A DNA stretch of 64,000 nucleotides from Agarivorans albus (GTDB lineage Bacteria > Pseudomonadota > Gammaproteobacteria > Enterobacterales > Celerinatantimonadaceae): assembly GCF_019670105.1 (NCBI RefSeq), contig NZ_AP023032.1:4348001-4412000 (forward strand), read 5' to 3'. The notes under the pieces are model-generated. The model searched no databases. It had not been told where the DNA came from and saw nothing but the letters and a program-made list of their open reading frames with translations. Both the position numbers and the translations under genes were made by a program. Positions 1-8,188 of the stretch are shown one piece after another (the first letter of the stretch is position 1; each line of letters opens with the position of its first letter).

Positions 1-1209
1 CTCATAAGAACTGTGGCCTTTTGGACTCCAGTTATTCGATACACCCATGTCGTGAGTGAATGAGATACCACCCTTATAGTTTTGCTCTGGCTTAGCCGGA
101 TCGAAGATCTCGTCATAAAAACTATATTGCTTAAGGAATTGTTCTAAGGTGTTTTTCACGGTCCACGGGTTTTGCTGCATCTCAAAAAACAGCATATCAA
201 CGGTTAGGTCGAGGGTATTCATCATCAAATACTCGCCTTCATTAACCACCCAGACTGGCTCGGTGCCATCAAATAACCACTGAGTAGAGCCGTAATAACT
301 GCGGGTAGCATGCGCTAACAAAAACTGCTGATGACTATTTAGCTTGCTCGCACGTAGCTGCTTGTCTGACGCCTCAGCGATAGCTGCATAGCTGTCAAAG
401 TGCTCTAGGCCGTAAGCAAGCACATCGGTTAAGCCAGTAAAATGCTGGGTGTAGTAATATTGCATAGCGCGGTTAAAAGTAACATTTCCGCCCAAGTAAA
501 AGCCTAGCGCTAAACGCAGCGTAACTGTTTCACCGGCTTTCACGTCAATCATTACCCCAGCAGTGGGGCCTAACATAAAGCAGTCATTATTTCCCATTTT
601 GCTCAAGGCACTTTGCACAGAAAAGTGGCTAAAAGCACGTGCGCCCGGGGTTTGTGTAGCAATACCGATGCTGTCACGACAGGTTACCCCTACCATGCCA
701 TTGGCATCGCCATCTAATAGTTTGTTCCAGCGTAATTCGTCACCTTGCAGGGCAAAAAAACCGGTCCAGTCTTTATCGGAAGCATTATTAAAACTCAGCT
801 CAACATATACTGCAGGACAGCTAGCTTGTTTAAGCTTTTTGTGTTCTGCCAAGCTCGGATCAGGCACTTCAAAAAACGGACTCAACACCTTAAAAGAAAT
901 ACCAGGTGCGGCAAACGTATCGCTAGCCCAAGCATAATCACGCTGGATATCGTCAAACAAGCGTTCCGTTAAGCTAGAAGTATCATCCTTTTGCACATAG
1001 CGTTCACTTTGATCGTTGGCACCTTTATAAAATGGAAACGCGTTAACTACACCTTCACCGTCTTGATAACCCACAAATACGTTACCGGCAAAAGGCGCTC
1101 CTAACTCCAGCCCCATTCCTCCATGCTCGCCAAACTCCCCTACTGTAAAACTCGCTAACGCGCCCATAGGCGAGTGGTGTGCATGAAAAAACTGCTGATT
1201 TTGTTCCAT
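1..1209 (-). CDS. GH52 beta-xylosidase (C-terminus beyond window edge)
   Basis: Glycoside hydrolase family 52 enzymes release xylose from the non-reducing end of xylo-oligosaccharides with retention. Translating the minus strand from the ATG at 1209, behind a GGGAG ribosome site, gives 403 codons open to the window edge. The N-terminus (AHHSPMGALASFTVGE) and the block ATRSYYGSTQ...WVVNEGEYLMMNTLDLTVD match GH52 as I remember it from Geobacillus XynB2. The first Glu of VNEGEY (about residue 324) corresponds to the catalytic nucleophile. The acid/base Asp lies in the missing part. No signal peptide is visible, so the enzyme is probably cytosolic and would act on imported xylo-oligosaccharides. 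It is divergent from the M4 protease, and a LacI-type palindrome lies about 100 bp upstream. Confidence 0.9.
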   Translation of the reverse strand, partial: MEQNQQFFHAHHSPMGALASFTVGEFGEHGGMGLELGAPFAGNVFVGYQDGEGVVNAFPFYKGANDQSERYVQKDDTSSLTERLFDDIQRDYAWASDTFAAPGISFKVLSPFFEVPDPSLAEHKKLKQASCPAVYVELSFNNASDKDWTGFFALQGDELRWNKLLDGDANGMVGVTCRDSIGIATQTPGARAFSHFSVQSALSKMGNNDCFMLGPTAGVMIDVKAGETVTLRLALGFYLGGNVTFNRAMQYYYTQHFTGLTDVLAYGLEHFDSYAAIAEASDKQLRASKLNSHQQFLLAHATRSYYGSTQWLFDGTEPVWVVNEGEYLMMNTLDLTVDMLFFEMQQNPWTVKNTLEQFLKQYSFYDEIFDPAKPEQNYKGGISFTHDMGVSNNWSPKGHSSYE

Positions 1210-1310
1210 AATAACTCCCAAGGAATTAAGGCGCCGGCAAGCTAAACCTCACCAATTACTTTAAATAATTAGCGAAATCCACGCATTTTAGCGACCAAGA
1301 TTAGTCAAAA

Positions 1311-1326
1311 CTGTTAGCGCTAACAG
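1311..1326. promoter_or_regulatory. LacI-family-type operator (CTGTTAGCGCTAACAG)
   Basis: This is a perfect 16-bp inverted repeat with a central CG pair, the typical shape of LacI/GalR-family operators. It differs at one position of its 14-bp core from the Xanthomonas xyl-box TGGTAGCGCTAACA, as I recall that site. It lies about 100 bp upstream of the GH52 xylosidase start. A near-identical core occurs at 7837-7850 ahead of the duplicated CBM cassette, suggesting one regulator for both. No LacI-family gene is in the window. Confidence 0.65.
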
Positions 1327-1339
1327 AGCTACAAAACAG

Positions 1340-1353
1340 TGTAAGCGCTTTCA
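1340..1353. promoter_or_regulatory. Second, imperfect LacI-type half-palindrome
   Basis: TGTAAGCGCTTTCA has the same central AGCGCT core and lies 13 bp from the perfect palindrome. The spacing could allow binding by two dimers. It could equally be the -35/-10 neighbourhood of the GH52 promoter. The call rests on pattern only. Confidence 0.4.
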
Positions 1354-1677
1354 TGAGATTTAATCTACCCAAGCTAGATAAGTGATTCAAAGAAATAAGC
1401 GGCAAGATTTGAGTTCTGTCATAAAAAGCTGGGGCTTTATGACATAAGGAAATAGCAGATTGAAAAAACGTAAAGGCATGTGGCAAAACAAACGCCGCAA
1501 GCGACTTCACCTTAGCTAGGAATAAGATGCTAAATAGTAGCTAGAGATTGCTAAGCACAGCTGACAAAGCCTTACAATAAAGCCTCTGAAGCCATAATCA
1601 AATTTCTATCAGTACTGTATATTGAAGACCCCAACCTTGCTCGGACGCATCAACAGGCTAAAAAGGATTCTGCGCCA

Positions 1678-3357
1678 ATGCCCCTATTCAATAAATACTT
1701 ATCGATAAAAATTACTGTTAGCCTGCTAAGCGCCATAGTACTCGCTGCCTGTGGCGGTGGAGGAAGCGAAGCTGCGGCCCCAGAGCCTGTGGCTCAAGTG
1801 CCGCAAAACAATATTGGCAATGCCTATATCCTTGATACTCACCCGGATGCAGGTTTGTTAACTGGCACTATAGCCATCACGCTAAACCAACAAACTGAAA
1901 ATCCTAATGCAGCTGCAGATTCGGTGTGGGTTTATTGGGCCGATGAAAATGGACAAGCCAGCGGTGAAGCATGGTTTAAAAGCAGCGCCAATAACCCCTA
2001 TTCTATTGCACTACCACCACAAAGCAGTATTCCAGCAAATACCAGCGCGCTAGTATTGCACCCAGCTAATGCTCAAGGTCTGTCTGAGCAAGGCACACTT
2101 GTTCAATTTCACGACTTTAAAGGTAATGCACAATTATCCGGACCAGGGGGGAGCTACTTAACCCCATGGCAATATGGCGACGACCGCCCACACATTGCCG
2201 TGCAACGCATTGATCATCAAGGCGGAGTATGTATTTTTGATAATGGCATAGTCAGTGTGGTTGATATGCAAAATCAAACCGACCCTCGTGCCCACGATGG
2301 CGCGCAAGCGGCGTTAACAGCCAACGAGCAAGCCTACCCTGCCTATGAGTTTTTGTGCAGCGACAACCCGGTTAATACTCACAAACCCTTAGCCGATGAT
2401 CAGGGCATATGGACTTACTCGGCCATTAATGACGCCATGTTCTACGGCACAGTTGTATACAAGGTATTCTTAGAGCAACTCAAAGAACCGCCTTTGGCAG
2501 ACAAATTGCGCATTAGAGTGCATTACGGTAGCCAATCCTCCCAGTATATTTTTTGGGATGGCGCTTACGCCAACTTTAGCGATGGAGTTCCTCTGTTTCT
2601 AAATTTAGCGACTCTCGATCATATCGCCCATGAAGTAGCCCACGGGGTGTTAAATAGAATTAGTCCGCTTGATGGATTTGAGCAGAACATTAGCGTAGAT
2701 GCGCAAACAGTGCATGAAGCCTTTGCCGACATATCTGGAGTCATGGTGAAACATGCCTTTAGCGGCGGTGATGATGTATGGGTTCATGGTGAAGAATCAG
2801 CCGGTTATACCCGCCAGTTAGATCAAATCGAAACAGAAGGTGGTGCTATTGCCAGTTATCTAGATTATGAGGATGCAGGAGACAACTACTACCTGCGTAT
2901 TGGCATGCTAAGTTACCCCTTCTACCTTCTGGCAAATAAGTGGGGAATTGCGCCAACTTACCAAGTTTATGTGAATGCTGCTAAACATTGCTGGCAACCA
3001 AACTTAAGCCTTGAAAGCGCCGCCCACTGTATCAAGCAACAAGCACTAGCGGCAGGTTATGCTGCTGATGATGTGAATCAAGCCTTTAAAACAGTGAAGA
3101 TAAAACTGTTTGATGAAGGTGTATTAAGCCACTATCGCTATCAAGCAAATGAGGAAGGCATTCAGTTTAGCGACAATAGCCGCAGCACCAGTGCGGTAGT
3201 GAGTTGGCATTGGGACTTTGGCGATGGCAGCAGCTCAAACTTGGCTAATCCTTCGCATGTGTTTGCTGAAGGCAGTTACCAAGTGGCTTTAACCGTCACG
3301 GATCAATCCAACGACCAAGACAGTTTTACCCGTACCATAGCGGTAAGTTCTAACTAG
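1678..3357 (+). CDS. Lipoprotein M4 (thermolysin/vibriolysin-like) metalloprotease with C-terminal PKD domain
   Basis: The 559-aa product begins with a lipoprotein signal (LAAC followed by GGGG), so it is probably anchored in the outer membrane. Residues about 45-150 form an Ig-like or spacer region without the usual FTP/PepSY propeptide motifs. The M4 core follows: IWTYSAINDAMFYG, then FWDGAYANFSDG, the zinc motif HEVAH at residues 318-322, and HEAFAD with the third zinc ligand Glu347. All key residues are present. The C-terminal 70 residues contain WDFGDGSSS and make a PKD domain, which often helps bind insoluble substrates. AAGGA lies 10 bases before the ATG. It presumably degrades extracellular protein. 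Confidence 0.85.
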   Translation: MPLFNKYLSIKITVSLLSAIVLAACGGGGSEAAAPEPVAQVPQNNIGNAYILDTHPDAGLLTGTIAITLNQQTENPNAAADSVWVYWADENGQASGEAWFKSSANNPYSIALPPQSSIPANTSALVLHPANAQGLSEQGTLVQFHDFKGNAQLSGPGGSYLTPWQYGDDRPHIAVQRIDHQGGVCIFDNGIVSVVDMQNQTDPRAHDGAQAALTANEQAYPAYEFLCSDNPVNTHKPLADDQGIWTYSAINDAMFYGTVVYKVFLEQLKEPPLADKLRIRVHYGSQSSQYIFWDGAYANFSDGVPLFLNLATLDHIAHEVAHGVLNRISPLDGFEQNISVDAQTVHEAFADISGVMVKHAFSGGDDVWVHGEESAGYTRQLDQIETEGGAIASYLDYEDAGDNYYLRIGMLSYPFYLLANKWGIAPTYQVYVNAAKHCWQPNLSLESAAHCIKQQALAAGYAADDVNQAFKTVKIKLFDEGVLSHYRYQANEEGIQFSDNSRSTSAVVSWHWDFGDGSSSNLANPSHVFAEGSYQVALTVTDQSNDQDSFTRTIAVSSN

Positions 3358-3379
3358 AAAAATGACCAAACGCTAATAG

Positions 3380-3410
3380 AAAAAACTCCCCGCAGGAAGG
3401 AGGCGGGGAG
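3380..3410 (-). terminator. Terminator of downstream CBM cassette
   Basis: CTCCCCGC and GCGGGGAG form an 8-bp stem, followed by TTTTTT when read on the minus strand. It ends the operon 5411-3515. A closely related hairpin (5703-5728) ends the other cassette copy, so the terminator was part of the duplicated unit. Confidence 0.8.
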
Positions 3411-3514
3411 GAAACAAAGTTGTAGGCTGAACCACTGATAGAGTCACACTAACAGCGGTTGTTGTCGGAGTTTGCTATGGGATTATGAGCAAGGCGCCTA
3501 CAGCTTGTTCAAAC

Positions 3515-4024
3515 TTAATTCACACTCGTTAAACGAATGTTCTTAAACGTATAACTCACGCCCGGCTCTGCTCCTCCAACAAAAAATGCAAAAGCCGTTT
3601 TAGGATCAGAGTGGTCTGCGGTAAAACTAATATCAATTTGTTTGGGTGTATTATTTACTGCAACATCTTCGGCAAAATATGTTGCGTAATCACCCGAATC
3701 TTTTTGCAACATAATAGTCAGTGGGCTTTGCTTGCTTGCGCTTACTTCAGCCACTATTTGATAAACCTGCCCTTTTGTCAGGTTTACTCTCGGACGCTTT
3801 AATTGGATCTGCCAAGGGTTACTGGCTTTGTCTTCTATGGTAATAGTGACGCTATTGCCGCTAAAATTAAAACGGCCAGAGCCATCGCCCCAACCATCGG
3901 TCCCGGCATTCACTGGCTCCCAACGTTTACCTCCATCTAAGGCAATGTCTAGGCTTGCGGCGTAGCCCGATGTGGCCACGGTTACTAAGCCAAACGCTAA
4001 AATAAAAGGCTTTAGAAAATTCAT
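3515..4024 (-). CDS. Secreted CBM4/9-like carbohydrate-binding protein (cassette B, gene 3)
   Basis: This is a small secreted protein of 169 aa from the preferred ATG at 4024, which has AAGGAACC in front of it. A longer start at 4051 lacks such a site. After a signal peptide ending near SGYAA comes one beta-sandwich domain: ASLDIALDGGKRW, GWGDGSG, WQIQLKRPRVNLTKGQVY, FAFFVGG and a closing YTFKNIRL. This resembles pfam02018 (CBM4/9) modules, which bind beta-glucans or xylan. There is no catalytic domain. It is clearly paralogous to 5841-6350 (same length) and more distantly to the lipoprotein just upstream. Its ligand cannot be told from the sequence. Confidence 0.7.
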   Translation of the reverse strand: MNFLKPFILAFGLVTVATSGYAASLDIALDGGKRWEPVNAGTDGWGDGSGRFNFSGNSVTITIEDKASNPWQIQLKRPRVNLTKGQVYQIVAEVSASKQSPLTIMLQKDSGDYATYFAEDVAVNNTPKQIDISFTADHSDPKTAFAFFVGGAEPGVSYTFKNIRLTSVN

Positions 4025-4055
4025 AATTGGTTCCTTAAGTTGGGTGCCCAACGCT

Positions 4056-4601
4056 CTAATAAGTTGAATTAAACTTAATATTGTTAAGGCTATAACTCAC
4101 ACCCGGTCGCCCTTCGCCAAACATAATTGCAAAAGCTGCATGTTTCTCATCGTTAGGCATGGTGAATTCATAGCTATATAGCTTTTTCTCTACACCAACT
4201 AATTCAGTGCGTTGGAAGTAAGTTGTGTACTCTCCGCCATCTTGCTGTACCGTAAAACTAAGGTTGCTAGGTTCACTGGCCGAAGCCTCCACAGAGATTT
4301 CGTACTTTGTATCTTCAAACAAATACAAAGGGCGTTTAAGCTGAATATGCCAAAGATTACTGGCTTGTTTCTTTATTCGAACATTGGCCTGTTCATTAGC
4401 GAGACTAAAATCTGCAACACCATCTCCCCAACCTTGCAGGCCTGCGCTTATTTTTTCCCAGTCTTTGCCATCATTGAGGGTGTAAGTCACCATGATTGAC
4501 GGAGAAATTTGTGCCTCTGGCTCCGAGGTGGTACTTGCACAAGCCGCTAAAAAAACAGCGCTAACAACAGCAATAAAAACATAAAAACCTTTCATCTTCA
4601 T
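4056..4601 (-). CDS. CBM4/9-like lipoprotein (cassette B, gene 2)
   Basis: The 181-aa product begins MKMKGFYVF and has a lipobox LAAC (cleavage before CAS), so it should be anchored in a membrane. The mature part is a single beta-sandwich of the same type as the neighbouring secreted proteins: GLQGWGDGVADFSL, WHIQLKRPLYLFED, YEFTMPNDE and YSLNNIKFNS. No catalytic residues are recognisable. AGAGGAA precedes the ATG. The gene lies 31 bp before cassette B gene 3. Its paralog is 6392-6949. A glycan-tethering role is inferred. Confidence 0.7.
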   Translation of the reverse strand: MKMKGFYVFIAVVSAVFLAACASTTSEPEAQISPSIMVTYTLNDGKDWEKISAGLQGWGDGVADFSLANEQANVRIKKQASNLWHIQLKRPLYLFEDTKYEISVEASASEPSNLSFTVQQDGGEYTTYFQRTELVGVEKKLYSYEFTMPNDEKHAAFAIMFGEGRPGVSYSLNNIKFNSTY

Positions 4602-4658
4602 ATTCCTCTTTGTTAAACCACGCTAGCACTTTAGCTCGCGTGGTTAACTAGCAATTAG

Positions 4659-5417
4659 TTACTCACAAGACCACTCAACCGCGCCAGCTGGCACTGTTAC
4701 TGTTTTCTCAAAAGCCACTTTTCCAATTTCGTAGCTAACGCTCTCGTTACCACGAATATCAAAGCTCATTAAATCGTTCACTTTTGTAATATCAAATGCA
4801 CCGGTGGCGTCCTGTATCGAGAAACAGCTCATAGGTACCGCTACAGTTGTCCAACCGTCGGCTTCAAGGTCGGCTAATTGCGCCTGGCTAAAGTAAAAAG
4901 CTTGGCGATTTTTGTAGTCTTCGCCGGCATCAGTATTGGTTTGCATGAAGATCTGGTGAGAAGTTTCGCTAGTGGTAGCCACCAATACCGACAGGTCAAT
5001 TAACAACAACCCATTTTGGTATTCGCTAAGATCTAGCTGGTTCTCTGCGCTACCCACAATAAAGTACACTTCAGCTGGGCCATCTTCGCCAGCCGAGAAA
5101 GTATCAACTTGCCAAGTTGCAATGCCGCCAGTCTCTTTTGCAGTTACCTGTAAAGAATCCGTTTTAGGGTAGCCTTCACCGCGTGCCAATACTTGGCGGT
5201 TATAGGAATCTGAGTTTGAGCCAACCATAACAGAGAAGTTGGTGGCTGCAGTTCCATCATTAAGAATAACTAAAGCTTCACTTACAGGTGGCTCTACCGG
5301 CGTCTCGTCTACTGGTGGCGCCACTGGTGTTTCTTCAATAGCATCCGTGCAACCAGCCAGTGCAACAGCACCCGCTAACATAGCTACTTTAAAAACTGTT
5401 TTTTTACTCATATTCAT
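4659..5417 (-). CDS. Exop_C-like galactose-binding-fold lipoprotein (cassette B, gene 1)
   Basis: This 252-aa lipoprotein (LAGC lipobox) has a Pro/Glu/Val-rich linker (ETPVAPPVDETPVEPP) and then one domain of about 200 aa. The segments GWTTVAVPMSCF and VSYEIGKVAFE resemble the galactose-binding-like C-terminal domain of marine GH3 exo-glucanases (Exop_C), but without any GH3 catalytic part. The linker suits a surface-exposed binding module on a stalk. The start is ambiguous: ATG codons at 5417 and 5411 are two codons apart, and the second has better spacing from AAAGGGA. It is first in its operon, and its paralog is 7020-7736. Confidence 0.6.
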   Translation of the reverse strand: MNMSKKTVFKVAMLAGAVALAGCTDAIEETPVAPPVDETPVEPPVSEALVILNDGTAATNFSVMVGSNSDSYNRQVLARGEGYPKTDSLQVTAKETGGIATWQVDTFSAGEDGPAEVYFIVGSAENQLDLSEYQNGLLLIDLSVLVATTSETSHQIFMQTNTDAGEDYKNRQAFYFSQAQLADLEADGWTTVAVPMSCFSIQDATGAFDITKVNDLMSFDIRGNESVSYEIGKVAFEKTVTVPAGAVEWSCE

Positions 5418-5840
5418 TTCCCTTTGAAATTGTTAAAGGTCAATTAGTGAATTCACCAATTGAGCCAGCGGGAGCCATGTTAACGAGGAAAATAAAATAA
5501 AAAACAGCCTAAACGCTATATGAAAAGGGATTCATAAAGAATCATAAAATAATACAAAGCGGGTCAAATAATCCGAAAAAATGTCGAGCAATAAACTCAA
5601 CAAGTACTTATAGAAGTGATGTTAACCTTACCAATAACCAATAAAACTAGGCTGCAAATAAAACCGTAAGCCTTTGTTATTAGGTGACTAAAACTGTTTC
5701 ATAAAAAATCCCCGCAGAAGGTGCGGGGAGTAAACAAAGATGCGAGCTAAGTAACAACATGTAGCTAATCAAGCTGTTACTTAAGTTGTCGGAGTTTGCT
5801 TTTGGGATTATTAGCAAGGTGCCCGCAGTTTTGTTAAAAA
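5418..5840. other. Intergenic region between the two cassette copies
   Basis: The half near 5418-5640 is AT-rich and should hold the promoter of cassette B, but I see no copy of the AGCGCT palindrome here. The half near 5700-5840 contains the terminator of cassette A and a tail (GTCGGAGTTTGC...) that is repeated at 3466-3510 after cassette B. This marks the extent of the duplicated unit. Confidence 0.6.
5703..5728 (-). terminator. Terminator of upstream CBM cassette
   Basis: CCCCGCA and TGCGGGG form a 7-bp stem with a 5-base loop, followed by ATTTTTT on the minus strand. It is related in sequence to the hairpin at 3380-3410. Confidence 0.8.
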
Positions 5841-6350
5841 CTAATTCGCACTCTTTAGGCGAATATTTTTAAAGCTATAAGTTACACCAGGTTTTCCGCC
5901 ACCTACAAAAAATGCAAAGGCCGCTTTGGAATCACTTTTAGGCGCTTTAAAAGTTAAATCAAATGTTTGAGCATTAGGGCTTACCGATAAATCTTCCGCA
6001 TAGTAAGTTGCATAATCGCCAGAGTCTTTTTGCACAATAATAGTTAATGGGCTTTTCTCAGTAGCGGTTACTTCAGCAGTAATATTATAAGTTTGGCCTT
6101 TCTCTAATTTCACTCGTGGGCGCTTAAGTTGAATATGCCAAGGGTTACTGGCTTTATCATTAACGGTTACCGTAGCGGTTTCACCATTAAAACTAAAAGC
6201 ACCAGAGCCATCACCCCATCCGTCGTCACCAGCATTAACCTGGTCCCATCGATTTCCACTATCCAAGCTAATATCTAAGCTTGCTGCTGTTACACCTGTT
6301 GCAACGGTAAACAAACCGGCTGCTAATGCTAAGGATTTAAGTAATGTCAT
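5841..6350 (-). CDS. Secreted CBM4/9-like carbohydrate-binding protein (cassette A, gene 3)
   Basis: A 169-aa protein with a signal peptide (MTLLKSLALAAGLF...VTAA) and one CBM4/9-like beta-sandwich: ASLDISLDSGNRWDQV, GWGDGSGAFSF, WHIQLKRPRVKLEKG, FAFFVGGGKPG and YSFKNIRLKS. It matches cassette B gene 3 along its whole length with the same motif order. No enzyme domain is attached. It should be released to the periplasm or outside as a free binding protein, and is third in the operon 7736-5841. Confidence 0.7.
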   Translation of the reverse strand: MTLLKSLALAAGLFTVATGVTAASLDISLDSGNRWDQVNAGDDGWGDGSGAFSFNGETATVTVNDKASNPWHIQLKRPRVKLEKGQTYNITAEVTATEKSPLTIIVQKDSGDYATYYAEDLSVSPNAQTFDLTFKAPKSDSKAAFAFFVGGGKPGVTYSFKNIRLKSAN

Positions 6351-6391
6351 GATTTATTCCTGTACTGTAAAAAGCTGTCTAATAAAAATGA

Positions 6392-6949
6392 CTAGTAGGT
6401 GGAATTCAGTTTGATATTACTTAGGCTGTAGCTCACCCCACGGTCAGCCTCGCCAAACATAATAGAAAAAGTTCCCTTCCTCTCGTCATTGGGCATGGTG
6501 AATTCGTAGGTATACAGTTTGCTATCGGTGCCAACCAATTCCGTACGATAGAAATAAGTAATGTACTCACCGTAATTTTGTTGAACAGCAATCACCATAT
6601 TGCTTGGCTCACTGGCAGAAGCCTCAACACTTAATTCATATTTCATATCTTCTAATAAAGCCACGGGACGCTTTATTTGAATATGCCAAGGATTACTCGC
6701 TTTCTTTTTAACTCTAATATTGGCTTGTTCATTCGCTAAACTGAAATCAGCAACACCATCTCCCCAACCTTGCAAACCGGCACTTACTTTGTCCCAGCCT
6801 TTACCATTGTTAAGGGTATAGGTGACCATCATTGGAATTGCGAATTGATCATCTTCGCTGCCGCTCCCGGAGTTTTCTGTATTGGCACACGCCACTAAAA
6901 AACAACTAGCAAGGGCAGTAAAAAAAACATAAAAACCTTTCATTTTCAT
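6392..6949 (-). CDS. CBM4/9-like lipoprotein (cassette A, gene 2)
   Basis: The start is placed at the ATG at 6949, preceded by AAGGAAT, giving MKMKGFYVFF, which lines up with the cassette B paralog. An in-frame start eight codons earlier is possible but unlikely. The product of about 185 aa has a lipobox (LVAC), a short Ser/Gly/Glu spacer and one beta-sandwich: GLQGWGDGVADFSL, WHIQIKRPVALLED, YEFTMPNDERKG and YSLSNIKLNS. Its function is inferred as cell-anchored glycan binding. Confidence 0.7.
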   Translation of the reverse strand: MKMKGFYVFFTALASCFLVACANTENSGSGSEDDQFAIPMMVTYTLNNGKGWDKVSAGLQGWGDGVADFSLANEQANIRVKKKASNPWHIQIKRPVALLEDMKYELSVEASASEPSNMVIAVQQNYGEYITYFYRTELVGTDSKLYTYEFTMPNDERKGTFSIMFGEADRGVSYSLSNIKLNSTY

Positions 6950-7019
6950 ATTCCTTATGAGCCATATATCCATAAAACGCGCACGGTAATGCTACTGTGC
7001 GCGCTCAGTCTAGCTGTGA

Positions 7020-7736
7020 TTAACTACAAGTCCACTCAACGGCGCCGTCTGGGATCATTGTTTCATCAGCTTCGTACTTCACTGTGCCTAGCTCATAGGT
7101 CACAGCTTCGTTTCGAATGTCTAAACGAAAGATTTCGTGAACGTTAGTAATATCGAAGTTACCTGCTGCATCTGGAGCAAAACAGCTCAGCTTAACAGCA
7201 AAGGTTTTCCAACCTGCAGATTCTTCAGTGGCTAGTAGATCTTGGCCAAAGAAAAATACGTTACGGTCTAAGTAGTCGGTTGCTCCGCCGTTAGTTTGCA
7301 TTACGATTTGGTGGCTAGTGCTACCAGTAGCGGTTGCGTTAGTTACTGACATGTCGAATAACAGTACGCCGTTCGCGTATTCGGTCATATCCATTGGCGT
7401 ATCTCCACCAACGATAAAGTATGACTCGCCGTGAGAACTGTTTGTGGTTACTTCCCAAACATATTCATCACCATTGGCAGCTGGGGCAACAGAGAAACCG
7501 TCATCAGTATAAGTTTCATCTTTTGCTAAAGCATTTTTGCTGTATGCAGGAGCGTGACCAACAAGTACGCCCATGCCAGATGCTGTAGCGCCATCATCGA
7601 TAACTACTAAGACATCACCTTCTGGTGGCTCTACTGGTGGCTCTACTGGATCTTCAATTGAATCGGTACAACCGGCTAATGCAACTGCGCCAGCTAACAT
7701 CGTGATTTTAAAAATTGCGTTTTTGCTCATGCTCAT
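7020..7736 (-). CDS. Exop_C-like galactose-binding-fold lipoprotein (cassette A, gene 1)
   Basis: This 238-aa lipoprotein (LAGC lipobox) has a short VEPPVEPP linker and one domain containing GWKTFAVKLSCF and VTYELGTVKYE, the same signature as the cassette B paralog. It heads the operon, and upstream lie LacI-type palindromes at 7837-7850 and 7968-7981. The GH3 Exop_C similarity is from memory of the family. The absence of a catalytic part is seen directly. The ATG at 7730 is an alternative start with better spacing to AGGGAG. Confidence 0.6.
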   Translation of the reverse strand: MSMSKNAIFKITMLAGAVALAGCTDSIEDPVEPPVEPPEGDVLVVIDDGATASGMGVLVGHAPAYSKNALAKDETYTDDGFSVAPAANGDEYVWEVTTNSSHGESYFIVGGDTPMDMTEYANGVLLFDMSVTNATATGSTSHQIVMQTNGGATDYLDRNVFFFGQDLLATEESAGWKTFAVKLSCFAPDAAGNFDITNVHEIFRLDIRNEAVTYELGTVKYEADETMIPDGAVEWTCS

Positions 7737-7836
7737 CTCCCTGTGAATTTGATAAGGCAGTAGGTCCGTGTTCCTTGTTGCCTATGGAAATTATCCTAGG
7801 GTTGGCCAGCAGCCAAAAAAACGATAATGATCACAA

Positions 7837-7850
7837 TGTAAGCGCTAACA
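7837..7850. promoter_or_regulatory. LacI-type operator ahead of CBM cassette
   Basis: TGTAAGCGCTAACA differs at one position from the core of the perfect palindrome ahead of GH52 (TGTTAGCGCTAACA). It lies about 100 bp upstream of cassette A gene 1, a distance similar to that of the GH52 site from its gene. Confidence 0.6.
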
Positions 7851-7967
7851 CGACATAAAATTCAATATCGATGATTACATCAACAAATAACTAAAAATAA
7901 TGAATCAAATTGCAAAGCTATTACTAAAAACATAACATGCTGTTTTTAAAAAGCTTTAATTCACTCA

Positions 7968-7981
7968 TGTAAGCGATTTCA
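7968..7981. promoter_or_regulatory. Weaker LacI-type site
   Basis: TGTAAGCGATTTCA resembles the secondary site near GH52 (TGTAAGCGCTTTCA) with one change in the core. It may be an auxiliary operator. Confidence 0.35.
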
Positions 7982-8136
7982 TTAACATGTTTGATATTTA
8001 ATCATCAAAAACCTTGAATAAAGTAAGCATATAAATTCACAACGCATTTACTAAAAATCACAGTATTCTAGAGGGTATATTTCGCAACTTTCATAGTGTG
8101 AAAGAATTTTCATAAGCCCAAAACAAAATCAAGAAA

Positions 8137-8165
8137 CAAAAAAGCAGAATTAATAGTTCTGCTTT
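8137..8165 (-). terminator. ubiK terminator
   Basis: AAAGCAGAA and TTCTGCTTT form a 9-bp stem with a 7-base loop. On the minus strand it runs into a T-rich tract, just downstream of ubiK. Confidence 0.75.
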
Positions 8166-8188
8166 ATCAAAGACTTAAAAATCGCTAT

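Larger units (their letters stand above)
1210..1677. other. Divergent promoter region, GH52 / M4 protease
   Basis: This 468-bp gap separates two divergent genes. The half next to GH52 holds a perfect 16-bp palindrome (1311-1326) and a second, weaker palindrome of the same style (1340-1353). The rest is AT-rich, with no convincing gene. A 69-codon minus-strand reading frame at 1301-1510 runs through the operators and has no credible start, so I do not call it. Confidence 0.6.
7737..8188. other. Promoter region of CBM cassette A and ubiK 3' region
   Basis: This 452-bp AT-rich gap contains two LacI-type sites (7837-7850 and 7968-7981). A TGTGATC motif on the minus strand beside the first could be half of a CRP site. 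The ubiK terminator lies at 8137-8165. No gene is visible. Confidence 0.5.

Noticed and set aside
563-972. Plus-strand frames of 124 and 75 codons near the left edge
   Set aside because: The minus strand here encodes the conserved GH52 protein without interruption.
1301-1510. 69-codon minus-strand frame upstream of GH52
   Set aside because: It overlaps the operator palindromes, has no ribosome site and resembles nothing.
4556-4570. AGCGCTAACA-like sequence resembling the LacI-type operator
   Set aside because: It lies inside the signal-peptide codons of a cassette B gene and only one half-site fits.
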